Shown here in pieces: positions 33,383-41,851 of a stretch of 64,000 nt of DNA. Each line of letters starts with the position of its first letter. Position 1 is the stretch's first letter. Location of the stretch: positions 3,100,001-3,164,000 of the forward strand of contig NZ_LT607752.1 in NCBI RefSeq assembly GCF_900090265.1. Reading direction: 5' to 3'. A program made the translations under genes and the position numbers. The DNA is from Micromonospora rifamycinica. GTDB taxonomy: Bacteria > Actinomycetota > Actinomycetes > Mycobacteriales > Micromonosporaceae. Under the pieces are notes generated by a model. The model made no database searches, was not told the DNA's origin, and saw only the letters and a list, made by a program, of their open reading frames with translations.

Positions 33383-34459
33383 TCAAACTGAGACGGTCTG
33401 TTCCTGTCGGGGCGGCTGGTTGATCCAGGCATGGTCGGGCAGTTTCGGTGCGCGTGGCCGGCGGTTGAATCGGTCCGGGTGGGCGGTGTGGGCTGCGTCG
33501 AGGGCGTGTTGGCGTTGCTCGCGGATCTGCTCGGCGGTGCCGTAGTGCACCGAGGCTGGGGTGTGCCAGCCGATCCCGGAGTGCCGGTGCTCGTGGTTGT
33601 AGGCGGTGAAGAATCCGTCGCAGAAAGCTCTCGCGTCAGCGAGGGACCCGAACCTCTCGGGGAAGTCCGGCACGTATTTCATGGTCTTGAACTGGGCTTC
33701 GGAGTACGGGTTGTCATTCGAGGTCCGAGGTCGGGAATGTGACCGTAGGACACCGAGGTCGACGAGCATCTCCGATACCGGCTTCGACACCATGGCGCCG
33801 CCACGGTCGGCGTGGATGGTGTGCGGTTCGATCCCGTTACGGCTGATCGCGTCGGCCAGGAAGTCGCGGGCGACGACCGCGTCCTCGACGGCCGCGACGA
33901 GCCAGCCGGCGACGTAACGCGAGTAGATGTCGATCACGACGTAACACCGGTACCAGACGCCTTTGACAGGTCCCTTCAACGCGGTGATGTCCCAGGACCA
34001 CACCTGACCCGGCCCGGTCGCGACCAGTTCCGGACGCACCCGCGGCGGGTGGGTCGCCAGCCGGCGTCGTTCCCGGCTCTGCCCGGCGGCACGGGCGATG
34101 CGATACATCGTGGACATCGAGCAGTGGTAGCGGCCCGCGTCGAGTTCCCTGGCCCAGACCTGCGGGATCGCCAGGTCGGCGTAGGCCGGCGAGTTCAGCA
34201 CAGCCAGCACCCGGTCGCGTTCGGCCATGCTGAGCGCCTGCGGCGGCGGGGTGCGGGGCAGCCACGGCCCGTGCCGCGGTCCGACCGGCTTGGCCCGCCG
34301 GTAGTAGGTCGCCCGCGAGGTCCCGGTCAACGCGCACGCCCGCAGCACCGAGATGTCCGCGTCGCGTAACTCGCCGAACACGGCGGTCAGGATCTCCTCG
34401 GCTGGCTGTCGCTGTCCGCGCTCTCGGAGAGTTCTTCCAAGAGCGCGTGTGCTTTTCCC
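33383..34459 (-). CDS. IS3 transposase, orfB part (catalytic)
   Basis: Catalytic half of the transposase, read by -1 frameshifting from orfA; there is no good independent start. An N-terminal helix-turn-helix region (FGELRDADISVLRACALTG) precedes the DDE integrase core: first Asp in VWSWDITALKG, second Asp in HADRGGAM, and Glu in NPYSEAQFKT 35 residues later, the IS3 spacing. It ends with SVHYGTAEQIREQRQHAL and a short basic tail, as usual for the family. Confidence 0.9.
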   Translation of the reverse strand, partial: GKSTRALGRTLRERGQRQPAEEILTAVFGELRDADISVLRACALTGTSRATYYRRAKPVGPRHGPWLPRTPPPQALSMAERDRVLAVLNSPAYADLAIPQVWARELDAGRYHCSMSTMYRIARAAGQSRERRRLATHPPRVRPELVATGPGQVWSWDITALKGPVKGVWYRCYVVIDIYSRYVAGWLVAAVEDAVVARDFLADAISRNGIEPHTIHADRGGAMVSKPVSEMLVDLGVLRSHSRPRTSNDNPYSEAQFKTMKYVPDFPERFGSLADARAFCDGFFTAYNHEHRHSGIGWHTPASVHYGTAEQIREQRQHALDAAHTAHPDRFNRRPRAPKLPDHAWINQPPRQEQTVSV

Positions 34460-34833
34460 ATGATGTCCAACGCCATGCGGGTCTTCTTCAGATCCGCCTG
34501 CAGCTTCTCGTTCTGCCGGCGCAGCTTCTCCAACTCGATCTGTTCCGCGGACTTCTTCACCCGCGCCCCGACCGCCGCCGTGCCGGAATCCGTGACGGGA
34601 GTCCCTACCTGGCCGAGTTGCCCGGCGTCGCGAGCCCGTGTCCATTCGATGATGTGCGACGAGTACAGACCTTCCCGGCGCAGGATCGCGCCTTTCTCTC
34701 CGTTCGCGGCGTTCTCGTACTCGGCGACCATCGCGAGCTTGTACTCCGGGCTGAAGACCCGCCGTGATGGCTTTGGCGCCGGGTCGCCGCCGCCGGACGC
34801 CGGCTGCTTGCCAGATGAAGTAGACACGTACAC
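34387..34833 (-). CDS. IS3 transposase, orfA part
   Basis: A 148-residue protein carrying the DNA-binding half: helix-turn-helix (SPEYKLAMVAEYENA, EKGAILRREGLYSSHIIEW) and a leucine-zipper-like coiled coil (EQIELEKLRRQNEKLQADLKK). Near its end the codons ATG-GGA-AAA contain the slip heptamer that joins it to orfB. Alone it usually acts as an inhibitor of transposition. Confidence 0.9.
   Translation of the reverse strand: MYVSTSSGKQPASGGGDPAPKPSRRVFSPEYKLAMVAEYENAANGEKGAILRREGLYSSHIIEWTRARDAGQLGQVGTPVTDSGTAAVGARVKKSAEQIELEKLRRQNEKLQADLKKTRMALDIMGKAHALLEELSESADSDSQPRRS
34453..34459 (-). other. Programmed -1 ribosomal frameshift site
   Basis: G-GGA-AAA in the orfA frame is a canonical X-XXY-YYZ slip heptamer; slipping back one base gives GGG-AAA and enters the orfB frame exactly. 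Confidence 0.8.
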
Positions 34834-35092
34834 AAGGATCTCCGATCCCCGCCCTCAGCAGGTCAGCACCCCACTCACACGGGGTGTCTCACACCATCTT
34901 GACCAAGAGGGCGGCGCCTGCGGGGACGAGAGGCCGGTCAATGGCACGAAGGTAGCTAGGACTGGGCACAGCGAGACGGCCCTGCGTTGTCTGCCATCCG
35001 ACTTGGGGCACACCACAGTCAGGACGAAATATGCGTAACCCACCTTCACGATGATCAACGACGATCGCTGCAGGTATCCGCTCAGTCGCTCA

Positions 35093-36739
35093 ATGGCTAT
35101 GGTGTCGACTCCGTCATCCCTCGCAACACATAGGACTTACGTGGGCATCCTCCGAGAGATGCAGCGGGCACACGCACGGCAGGTGCGCGCCCAGCAGCAG
35201 GCTCAAGCTGCCGCACACCGGCACCACCAGCAACTACGTCGAGAGGCCGAACGCGCCTTGAAGGCCGCCCAACGCACGGCCGTAGCCAACGAACGCGAGC
35301 GCAAGCGGCTGTACGTCGAGGCGCGGATGGCCGAGGTGGCCGCCGACAACTCCGGTCTTCAGGCACACCTCGACGACCTGGACAATCTCCTGGCCGCAAC
35401 CCTCGATGTCGACGACTACATCGACTTCCGCCGGCTACGTAAGTCGGTTGAGCACGCCCCGTTCAAGCCCGGCAACCTCGGGGTGCCGCTGACACCACCC
35501 GACTGGCAGCGGTTCGTGCCGGCCGCGCCCGGGTTTCTCAGCAAGATGTTCGGCGGCCAGGCCAAGTACCAGCAGCAGTTCGCTGCAGCTCAACAGGCAT
35601 TCGTGCAGGCACAGGCGGAACACGGCGCCACCGAGGCCGAACGTCAGCGGAAGCTGGCCGCCGCCCACCAGCGCTATCTCCAGAAGTGCGCCAAGGTCGA
35701 CGCGGAGGTGAACGCGCACAACGCGGAGATCGACCGCTTCGCGGCGGCCGTCGCCGCGGCCGAGCCGGCCGCGGTGGTCGACTACTTCGGCATGGTCCTG
35801 GGTAACTCCGTCTACCCGGACGACTTCCCGCAGCACTACCGACTGGCCTACGTTCCGGAATCCCGCCAATTGGTGGTGGAGTATCACCTGCCGACGCTCG
35901 ATGTGATCCCTGCCGTACGCGAGTATCGGTATGTCAAGGCCCGCGACGAGATATCCACCACCGCGAGGCCCAGCAAGGAGATCAAGGAGCGGTACGCCGT
36001 CCTCGTCGCACGGGTCACCTTGCGGACGGTGCACGAGTTGTTCGAGGCCGACCGGTCCAAGCTCGTCGACACGGTGGTGTTCAACGGCATCGTCGACACG
36101 ACCGATCCTCGGACGGGCGCGTCCGTCCAGCCGTGCCTGGTGACGCTGCGGACCACCCGCGAGACCTTCACCGCGCTCAACCTCCGCCTGGTCGAACCGC
36201 TCGCCTGCCTGGCGCATCTCAACGCCTCGGTGTCGAAACGGCCCGCTGAGCTGGCACCGGTCCGGCCGGTGCTGGAGTTCGACATGGTCGACAAGCGGTT
36301 CATCGACGAGGTCGACGTGTTGGCCGACCTGGACCAGCGGCCCAATCTGCTCAGGCTGACCCCGAGCGAGTTCGAGAGTCTGATCCAGAACCTCTTCGCC
36401 AAGATGGGCCTGGACACCAAGCAGACCCGGCCGTCCCGGGACGGTGGCGTGGACTGCGTCGCCTTCGACCCGCGCCCCATCTTCGGTGGCAAGGTCGTCA
36501 TCCAGGCAAAGCGCTACCGCAACACGGTCGACGTGTCCGCCGTACGGGACCTCTTCGGCACCTTGCAGAACGAGGGCGCGTCGAAGGGCATTCTCGTCAC
36601 CACCAGCGGCTACGGACCGGCCTCGTACGAGTTCGCCTCGGGCAAGCCGCTGGAGTTGATCGACGGTTCCAACCTGCTCTACCTACTCGGCGAACACGCG
36701 GGGGTGACGGCCCGGATCGACCCCAACGATCTGGACTGA
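35093..36739 (+). CDS. Mrr-like restriction endonuclease with coiled-coil N-terminus
   Basis: A protein of about 548 residues. The N-terminal third is a long Ala/Gln/Arg-rich coiled coil (about 15-75 and again 145-200). The middle (about 210-390) has no recognised domain. The C-terminal 125 residues are an Mrr_cat PD-(D/E)xK nuclease: LTPSEFESLIQNLF, catalytic Asp in RDGGVDCVAF, then VVIQAKRY and GILVTTSGYG. Mrr enzymes cut methylated or foreign DNA. The gene ends three bases before darT, so one operon is likely. The start is uncertain; ATGs at 35051, 35099 and 35159 are possible and no ribosome-binding site is obvious. Confidence 0.82.
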   Translation: MAMVSTPSSLATHRTYVGILREMQRAHARQVRAQQQAQAAAHRHHQQLRREAERALKAAQRTAVANERERKRLYVEARMAEVAADNSGLQAHLDDLDNLLAATLDVDDYIDFRRLRKSVEHAPFKPGNLGVPLTPPDWQRFVPAAPGFLSKMFGGQAKYQQQFAAAQQAFVQAQAEHGATEAERQRKLAAAHQRYLQKCAKVDAEVNAHNAEIDRFAAAVAAAEPAAVVDYFGMVLGNSVYPDDFPQHYRLAYVPESRQLVVEYHLPTLDVIPAVREYRYVKARDEISTTARPSKEIKERYAVLVARVTLRTVHELFEADRSKLVDTVVFNGIVDTTDPRTGASVQPCLVTLRTTRETFTALNLRLVEPLACLAHLNASVSKRPAELAPVRPVLEFDMVDKRFIDEVDVLADLDQRPNLLRLTPSEFESLIQNLFAKMGLDTKQTRPSRDGGVDCVAFDPRPIFGGKVVIQAKRYRNTVDVSAVRDLFGTLQNEGASKGILVTTSGYGPASYEFASGKPLELIDGSNLLYLLGEHAGVTARIDPNDLD

Positions 36740-36741
36740 GC

Positions 36742-37428
36742 ATGGACATGCGCCGTCCATCCCGACAAGCGTTGATCATGCATTTCACCCACGTCGACAA
36801 CCTGCCGGCGATCCTGGAAACGGGAAGAATCATCGCGGACAGCGCCGTGGGCGGACGCCTGGTGACCGAGGTGGGGTCGGTGGACATCAAGGCCAGCCGA
36901 CGATCCAGGCTGGTGACCTGCCCGCCCGGCGGGTTCGTCGCCGACTACGTGCCGTTCTACTTCGCGCCCCGTTCGCCGATGATGTACCGGATTGCGAGGG
37001 ACCACCAGGCCGGCAAGATCGGACTGTATCCGGATGGTGACGACCCACTGGTATACCTGGTGAGCTCGGTCGACCGCGTGCACCAGGCAGGGCTGCCCTG
37101 GGTAGTCAGCGATGGCAACTGTGCCTCCGTGCTCACCCGCTTCTCCGGGAGCCTTGACGATCTTGTCTCCATGGTCGACTGGCCGCTGATGCGGGAGATC
37201 TCCTGGAACAACATTCCGGAGGACCAGGACCGCATGCGGCGGCGGATGGCCGAGTTGCTGGTGCCCCGGGAGTTTCCGCTGGAGTTGCTTGCCGGTTACT
37301 CCGTACGGACGAGGGCACGGGAGACACAGCTGAGGCGGCTCCTCCGTTCTGCTGGCATCATCAACCCGTACGTCGCTGTCAGACCGGACTGGTACTACGG
37401 CTACACCCGGGGGGAGGTACGCGAATGA
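36742..37428 (+). CDS. darT: DarT-like DNA ADP-ribosyltransferase toxin
   Basis: A 228-residue DUF4433 protein. DarT transfers ADP-ribose from NAD to thymidine in single-stranded DNA and blocks replication; DarTG pairs are known phage-defence systems. The start HFTHVDNLPAILETG, the conserved PFYFAPRSPM (residues 72-80) and the catalytic Glu region RMAELLVP (Glu 171) are all present. It overlaps the antitoxin gene by four bases (ATGA). An Mrr nuclease directly upstream is an unusual companion. Nothing looks inactivated, so the toxin should be functional. Confidence 0.92.
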   Translation: MDMRRPSRQALIMHFTHVDNLPAILETGRIIADSAVGGRLVTEVGSVDIKASRRSRLVTCPPGGFVADYVPFYFAPRSPMMYRIARDHQAGKIGLYPDGDDPLVYLVSSVDRVHQAGLPWVVSDGNCASVLTRFSGSLDDLVSMVDWPLMREISWNNIPEDQDRMRRRMAELLVPREFPLELLAGYSVRTRARETQLRRLLRSAGIINPYVAVRPDWYYGYTRGEVRE

Positions 37429-38507
37429 TCGTCGTCAGCCATGGCAACCTGCTCACCGCCGACGCCGAGGCCCTGGTCAACACGGTCAACACGGTGGGCG
37501 TCATGGGCAAGGGGATCGCCCTCCAGTTCAAGCGCGCCTTCCCCGCCAACTACACGGCTTACCGAGCCGCCTGCGCGGCGAAAGATGTCCATTTGGGCAG
37601 AATGTTCGTTTTCGATTCAGGCCTACTCGGCACCCGCCGCTATGTGATCAACTTCCCCACGAAGGGGCACTGGAAGGCCAGATCCAAGCTGTCCGACATC
37701 CAATCCGGCCTCGCTGATCTCGTCCGGGTCGTCCGGGAACAGCGGATCCACTCGGTGGCGCTACCTGCGCTCGGCTGTGGCAACGGTGGGCTCGACTGGG
37801 ACGTGGTCCGACCGATGATCGAGCAGGCGTTCGCCGAACTGCCCGACGTCCGAGTGCTGGTGTTCCCGCCGGAGGGCGCTCCCGAGCCGGCGGACATGCC
37901 GGTCGCCACCTCCAAGCCGGCGCTGACCGCAGGACGCGCCACCCTGCTGCGGTCCATCGAACGCTATCTCGACCGCGCCCGTGCGCTGGAGCCCCGGGAC
38001 GGCATCACCAACCTGGAAATCCAGAAACTCGCCTACTTCCTCCAGGTCTTCGGAGAGCCGCTGCGCCTGTCCTTCACCCGGGGCCGCTACGGGCCGTACG
38101 CGGAAAATCTCAACCACGTTCTCAACCGACTCGAAGGCCACTACCTGATCGGCTTCGGCGACCGGACCTCTCGGGTCGAGGAGTTGCGTCCCATCCACCT
38201 CACCGAGGGAACCAGCGAGGCCGTTTCCGCATGGTTCGCTGCCGGTCACCGGATGACGGAGACGCTCGACCGCATCGCTGCGTTGGTGGACGGATTCGAG
38301 TCGCCCTACAGCCTCGAACTGCTCGCCACGGTGCACTTCGCCGCTGAGGTGGATCCTGCGACCACCGACCTCGACGAATTGATCGAACGCGTCCAGGCGT
38401 GGAGCGGGCGCAAGGCCCGCCTGTTCACCCCGGCGCACGTCACCACCGCATACGAGCGTTTACAGTCCGCCAGCCTGCTACCCCGCCTGGCCGCGTCGTC
38501 GGCCTGA
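37425..38507 (+). CDS. darG: DarG-like macrodomain antitoxin
   Basis: A 360-residue antitoxin. Its N-terminal macrodomain (about 1-155) removes ADP-ribose from DNA; the binding loops are ALVNTVNTVGVMGKGIA and LPALGCGNGGLDW. The C-terminal half (about 175-355) is the helical toxin-binding domain, starting near LLRSIERYLDRA and LEIQKLAYFLQ. Start codon overlap with darT indicates coupled translation, matching the need for the antitoxin. Confidence 0.92.
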   Translation: MIVVSHGNLLTADAEALVNTVNTVGVMGKGIALQFKRAFPANYTAYRAACAAKDVHLGRMFVFDSGLLGTRRYVINFPTKGHWKARSKLSDIQSGLADLVRVVREQRIHSVALPALGCGNGGLDWDVVRPMIEQAFAELPDVRVLVFPPEGAPEPADMPVATSKPALTAGRATLLRSIERYLDRARALEPRDGITNLEIQKLAYFLQVFGEPLRLSFTRGRYGPYAENLNHVLNRLEGHYLIGFGDRTSRVEELRPIHLTEGTSEAVSAWFAAGHRMTETLDRIAALVDGFESPYSLELLATVHFAAEVDPATTDLDELIERVQAWSGRKARLFTPAHVTTAYERLQSASLLPRLAASSA

Positions 38508-38726
38508 CCCGCTTCAGGTCCGCCTGAGTCGTGCCACTTCCCGGGTCGGCTTCGTCGGTTGAGCCGCGCGTTCAAGTCGCAACCCTGGCGTCAGGCGGCT
38601 CGGGTGGTCTGCCGGTCGCGGACGGCACTCGTGACACGCCGGTTCTCAGCGAGCACCTCGTCGCGTTCGTGGATGCAGCGGCGCAACCCCGATCGCCCGG
38701 GCTGGCTGCAACCGGTGCATGTTGAT

Positions 38727-38732
38727 TAGAAT
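38727..38732 (+). promoter_or_regulatory. -10 box of a leaderless promoter
   Basis: TAGAAT followed by seven bases and the GTG at 38740, inside a locally AT-richer stretch. Confidence 0.55.
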
Positions 38733-38739
38733 GCCCCCC

Positions 38740-39585
38740 GTGGGCACCGATGGGCGCTATACAGGCGGTCGCGTGATTGCCACAGGGCACCAGAGTGTCA
38801 TCGAAGCCACCCATCGGCTCCTGCAAATTGATCCTAGGCAGTTAGCCGGCCTCAAGGTTCGAGCAGGTGAGCACCTTGCCGCTATTCTGACAACGACATT
38901 TCTCGGCAATGCGCCACACGCAGTCGACTTGAGGGGCGATGTAGATTTACGTTTCAATCTGCCCGAGCAGCCACCGTTTCCATTATCGCCCGGCGGCGAC
39001 GTCGCCTTCGAAGTCAAGTCAATGCCGGGACCATTTCGCGAATTCAGCGAGTCGATTAACCGGGCAGCACGACGTGGACATAGGGAGAACTTCTCGATCA
39101 TAGTGCTGGTAGAGCATGCCAACGACATATTGTCTAGCGCCCACCCAGTTTTGATGCAGGCACAGAATGCTCTGTTGCGAAAGGCGCCAGGGGAGACGTC
39201 GCGAAACATCTTCCTGGTGATCCATCCATTTGATCGATTTGCTCTCGAAACCTACGAGTCACCAGCAATCGGGGCTGCGCTCGCACCAGCAGCCATACAT
39301 CCAGCCCTCGACACGCTGTGGGTACTGTGGGTACCCGATCACCTCACGGTTTGGTGCACGAAAGACCAAACGTGGACCGACTTGCTCTTCACCGGTGCAA
39401 ATCTGGACGAACCACCCGAAGCAGGGAGAAGTCCACTGGCGGTACTACAGGAAGCGGAGTCGGATTTTCTCGCCGCAGTAGCCGGACATTCGGGCTACAC
39501 AGATTCTCCTTATCTATACGAAATAGCAAGATCCCAGGACCCGTCGACGCGGCGGCCCGCACCATCGCCGTCCCCGGGGCGATGA
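38740..39585 (+). CDS. Unknown protein with possible PD-(D/E)xK nuclease signature
   Basis: A 281-residue protein in a stretch clearly lower in GC than its neighbours, with at least three TTA leucine codons (rare in these genomes). No family is recognised. VDLRGDVDLRFN followed about 20 residues later by DVAFEVKSMPG has the Asp...Glu-x-Lys layout of PD-(D/E)xK nucleases in a beta-strand context. The rest alternates strands and helices (FSIIVLVEHAND, NIFLVIHPFDRF, LWVLWVPDHLTVW). It follows DarTG in the same direction but has its own promoter. Recent horizontal transfer is likely. Function remains inference. Confidence 0.6.
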   Translation: MGTDGRYTGGRVIATGHQSVIEATHRLLQIDPRQLAGLKVRAGEHLAAILTTTFLGNAPHAVDLRGDVDLRFNLPEQPPFPLSPGGDVAFEVKSMPGPFREFSESINRAARRGHRENFSIIVLVEHANDILSSAHPVLMQAQNALLRKAPGETSRNIFLVIHPFDRFALETYESPAIGAALAPAAIHPALDTLWVLWVPDHLTVWCTKDQTWTDLLFTGANLDEPPEAGRSPLAVLQEAESDFLAAVAGHSGYTDSPYLYEIARSQDPSTRRPAPSPSPGR

Positions 39586-39715
39586 GAAATCGTCTGGTTG
39601 TGTCGAGGAACCATGGATCGCCTGCCTTGCGGCGGAGGGACCGCCGTCGGCACCGGGGGCTCACGCTCGTAACGAGGTGGGCTGCCCGGTGCCTGCTGGT
39701 CCTATCCGGTCCGGA

Positions 39716-40720
39716 TCAGCTGTGTTGCGCCCGTTGGAAGAGCGGGCGGGTGATCGCCGTGCTGAACTGCGGCCCCACCAGGTAGCGCTTCCCGGGCTGG
39801 TAGCCGTGGGAGTTGTCGCCGACGACGGTGCCGAGCCCGGTGTGCCGGTCGAAGTGCGCGAACCGGGGTCCGCCGCTGGAGCCGCCGCCCATCACGCACG
39901 CGGTGCCCCACTGGCCGGGCGGCTCCGGCCAGTCCTCCGTCGCCTGCTGCTCCACCGCCCGGCCGGCGCAGTAGGCGAGACGCTCACCGGTGTACTCCGG
40001 CAGGCCCTCGCGGGCCTCGTCCGAGCTGGCCCGGGGGTAGCCGAACTGGTGCACCATCTGAGCGCCGGGCACGTCGTAGCCGATCCGCTGGGCAGCGCCG
40101 ACGGCATCCTGCACCCGGCGTCCGTCGTCGTTCGGGTGGAGCACCACGAACGCCTGGTCGTACGAGTCGTACAGGCTCTCGATCTGGTCGTTGAGCAGCC
40201 ATGTGGACGCGACCACCGACAGCCGGCCGACGAACCTGCCGTACGGCGCCCGGCCGTCGGTGTAGCCGGGGACGAACAGCACGTTGGCCGACCACTGGTT
40301 GTCCTCACCGATCAGGTCGGTGTTGTTGACGCAGTGCGCGGCGGTCACCACGGTGCTGCGGTTGGCGCTCTCCAGCACGGTCGCCGTGCAGCTGGCATCC
40401 TCACCGTGGTCGGTGAAGAAGAGCCTGCCGACGGTACGCGACACGGCGTCCGCCCGGGTCCACGGTGCGCCGTCCGGCTTCGCCACCGGCGGCACCTGCG
40501 CCGACGGGGTCTTGAGCGCCGCGATCCGCTGTGGCGTCCAGTACGCCAGCACCGCCTGCCGCTCGGCTGCGGTGACGGCCACGGCGTGGGTGGCGACGGG
40601 GCCGGGTGTGGCGGTCACGGGTTGCTGGGCGATCCCGGCCAGGGTCGCCGTCACCAGCGCGGTGACCGCGCCCGCGACGCCGACACGACGACGCAGACCG
40701 AAAATTGGCTTCGATGTCAT
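39716..40720 (-). CDS. Secreted trypsin-like serine peptidase
   Basis: An exported chymotrypsin-fold (S1) protease of 334 residues. The signal peptide spans about 1-38 with a basic start (LRRR). The triad is visible: His in VVTAAHCVNN, Asp in YDSYDQAFVV and Ser in GGGSSGGPRF. Paired Cys residues fit an extracytoplasmic protein. TACGTT seven bases before the ATG suggests a leaderless transcript. The substrate is unknown; similar peptidases are common in actinomycete secretomes. Confidence 0.9.
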   Translation of the reverse strand: MTSKPIFGLRRRVGVAGAVTALVTATLAGIAQQPVTATPGPVATHAVAVTAAERQAVLAYWTPQRIAALKTPSAQVPPVAKPDGAPWTRADAVSRTVGRLFFTDHGEDASCTATVLESANRSTVVTAAHCVNNTDLIGEDNQWSANVLFVPGYTDGRAPYGRFVGRLSVVASTWLLNDQIESLYDSYDQAFVVLHPNDDGRRVQDAVGAAQRIGYDVPGAQMVHQFGYPRASSDEAREGLPEYTGERLAYCAGRAVEQQATEDWPEPPGQWGTACVMGGGSSGGPRFAHFDRHTGLGTVVGDNSHGYQPGKRYLVGPQFSTAITRPLFQRAQHS

Positions 40721-40744
40721 GACGGGGAACGTAGGACCGGAATG

Positions 40745-41488
40745 TCAGGAAGCCGTTTGCGGAGACGTCCTCTCCGGCGCGGTGGTCTGACGCCGGATGC
40801 GGTGCGGAAGGTGGACACGGTCGGCGGGCACTCCGGCGGCGAGCAGCCGCAGCCGCGAGCCCGCCAGCATGGGAGGCGGTCCGCAGACGTAGACATCCTG
40901 GTCGGGGCGCAGGTGGTCGAGGGCGACCGTGAGCGCGTCACCCCGCTCCGCCAGGTCCGCCTGCGGGTCGTGGGAGAACGCGGGAACGATGGTCAGCCAG
41001 TCGGGGGCGCACTGGAGTTTGTCGAGGGCGATGGCGTCGTACAGCTCGACGAAGGTGCGCGCGCCGACGACCAGCGTGACCCGGCGGCCGTCGGGGGCGG
41101 CGGCAACCTGTTCGACCAGGGCGCGCAGCGGGGCCAGCCCGGTGCCACCGGCCACCAGCAGCAGGTCACCGTCGCGCAGGTGCAGGCCGGTGTCGCGGGG
41201 CGTGCCGAGGCGCAACAGCTCGCCGGGGCGTACCTCGTGGACGAGGCTGCCCGAGACGGTGCCGGCGGCCACGGCGCGGACGTGCAGCTCGACAGTGCCA
41301 CGGCGACAGCTCCGCGTCCGCCGACACCAGCCGCAACCAGCGGTGGACGATCTCCTCAGGGGTCACGCCTGCGCACCGCCCTCGGGCGTGACCTGCGCAC
41401 GATCGGACAGCCGACCCGCGACCGGGATGTGCGCTTCTTCCTCCTGGTCGGTGGCGGGGACGGGGAGGTCTGTTGCGGCGGTGTTCAT
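40745..41488 (-). pseudogene. Decayed flavohaemoglobin-type oxidoreductase
   Basis: The downstream part (to about 41290) is a clear NAD-binding ferredoxin-reductase domain: VELHVRAVAAGTVSG, LLLVAGGTGLAPLRALVE, and VYVCGPPPML. Upstream, the reading frame changes: a 41-residue open frame (41363-41488, starting MNTAATDLPV) ends in a stop where a GTCACGCCCGAG-like segment is duplicated, then EEIVHRWLRLVSADAEL resumes in another frame before breaking again. The globin and FAD-binding portions expected between are missing. An internal deletion plus frameshifts best explains this. Confidence 0.7.
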
Positions 41489-41851
41489 GGTGTCTGCGGC
41501 CCCTGTTTCTCGGCGGAAGGGTGACGGGCGCCGGGGCGGGCGGGGACGAGGTCGCGTCGTTCGGGTCGACACGCCCCGGAGCCCGGCACCCGCCCCGGGC
41601 CATGCATCAACCCTGGTCGCAGATCCGTAGCCGGTTATGCCTGGATGATCGTGGACGCCAAGCGCGCTCGACATCCAGCCGACTACCCGGTCCGGCCGAA
41701 CCAACGATCTCCTACGTCCCGGCGACGAGATGACGTCCGACCGCTGACCGCTGTCGACTCCTTCCGGCGCTCGATGCACCCTGTGGACGGAGAAGCGTGA
41801 ACGTCCTCGATATGCGCGCTGCGTATACCGATCCCGCACGGAGCGGGTTGA
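41489..41851. other. Intergenic region without a clear gene
   Basis: Bounded by the decayed reductase and the XRE/TPR regulator. Short open frames here have no domain character. TATGCGCGCTGCGTATA near 41813 is an imperfect inverted repeat that could be an operator of the regulator gene. Nothing else was recognised. Confidence 0.4.

Larger units (their letters stand above)
33376..34905 (-). mobile_element. IS3-family insertion sequence
   Basis: About 1530 bases holding orfA and orfB in the usual overlapping, frame-shifted order. Related imperfect ends are seen: TGTCAAGTCAAACTGAGAC at 33376 and, on the other strand at 34905, TGGTCAAGATGGTGTGAGAC. No clear target duplication was found. Both reading frames are intact, so the copy may be active. 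It sits between the SF1 helicase and the restriction/DarTG genes. Confidence 0.8.

Noticed and set aside
33367..34914. Target-site duplication of the IS3 element
   Set aside because: No 3-5 base direct repeat is convincing at the assigned ends; the exact ends may be off by a few bases.
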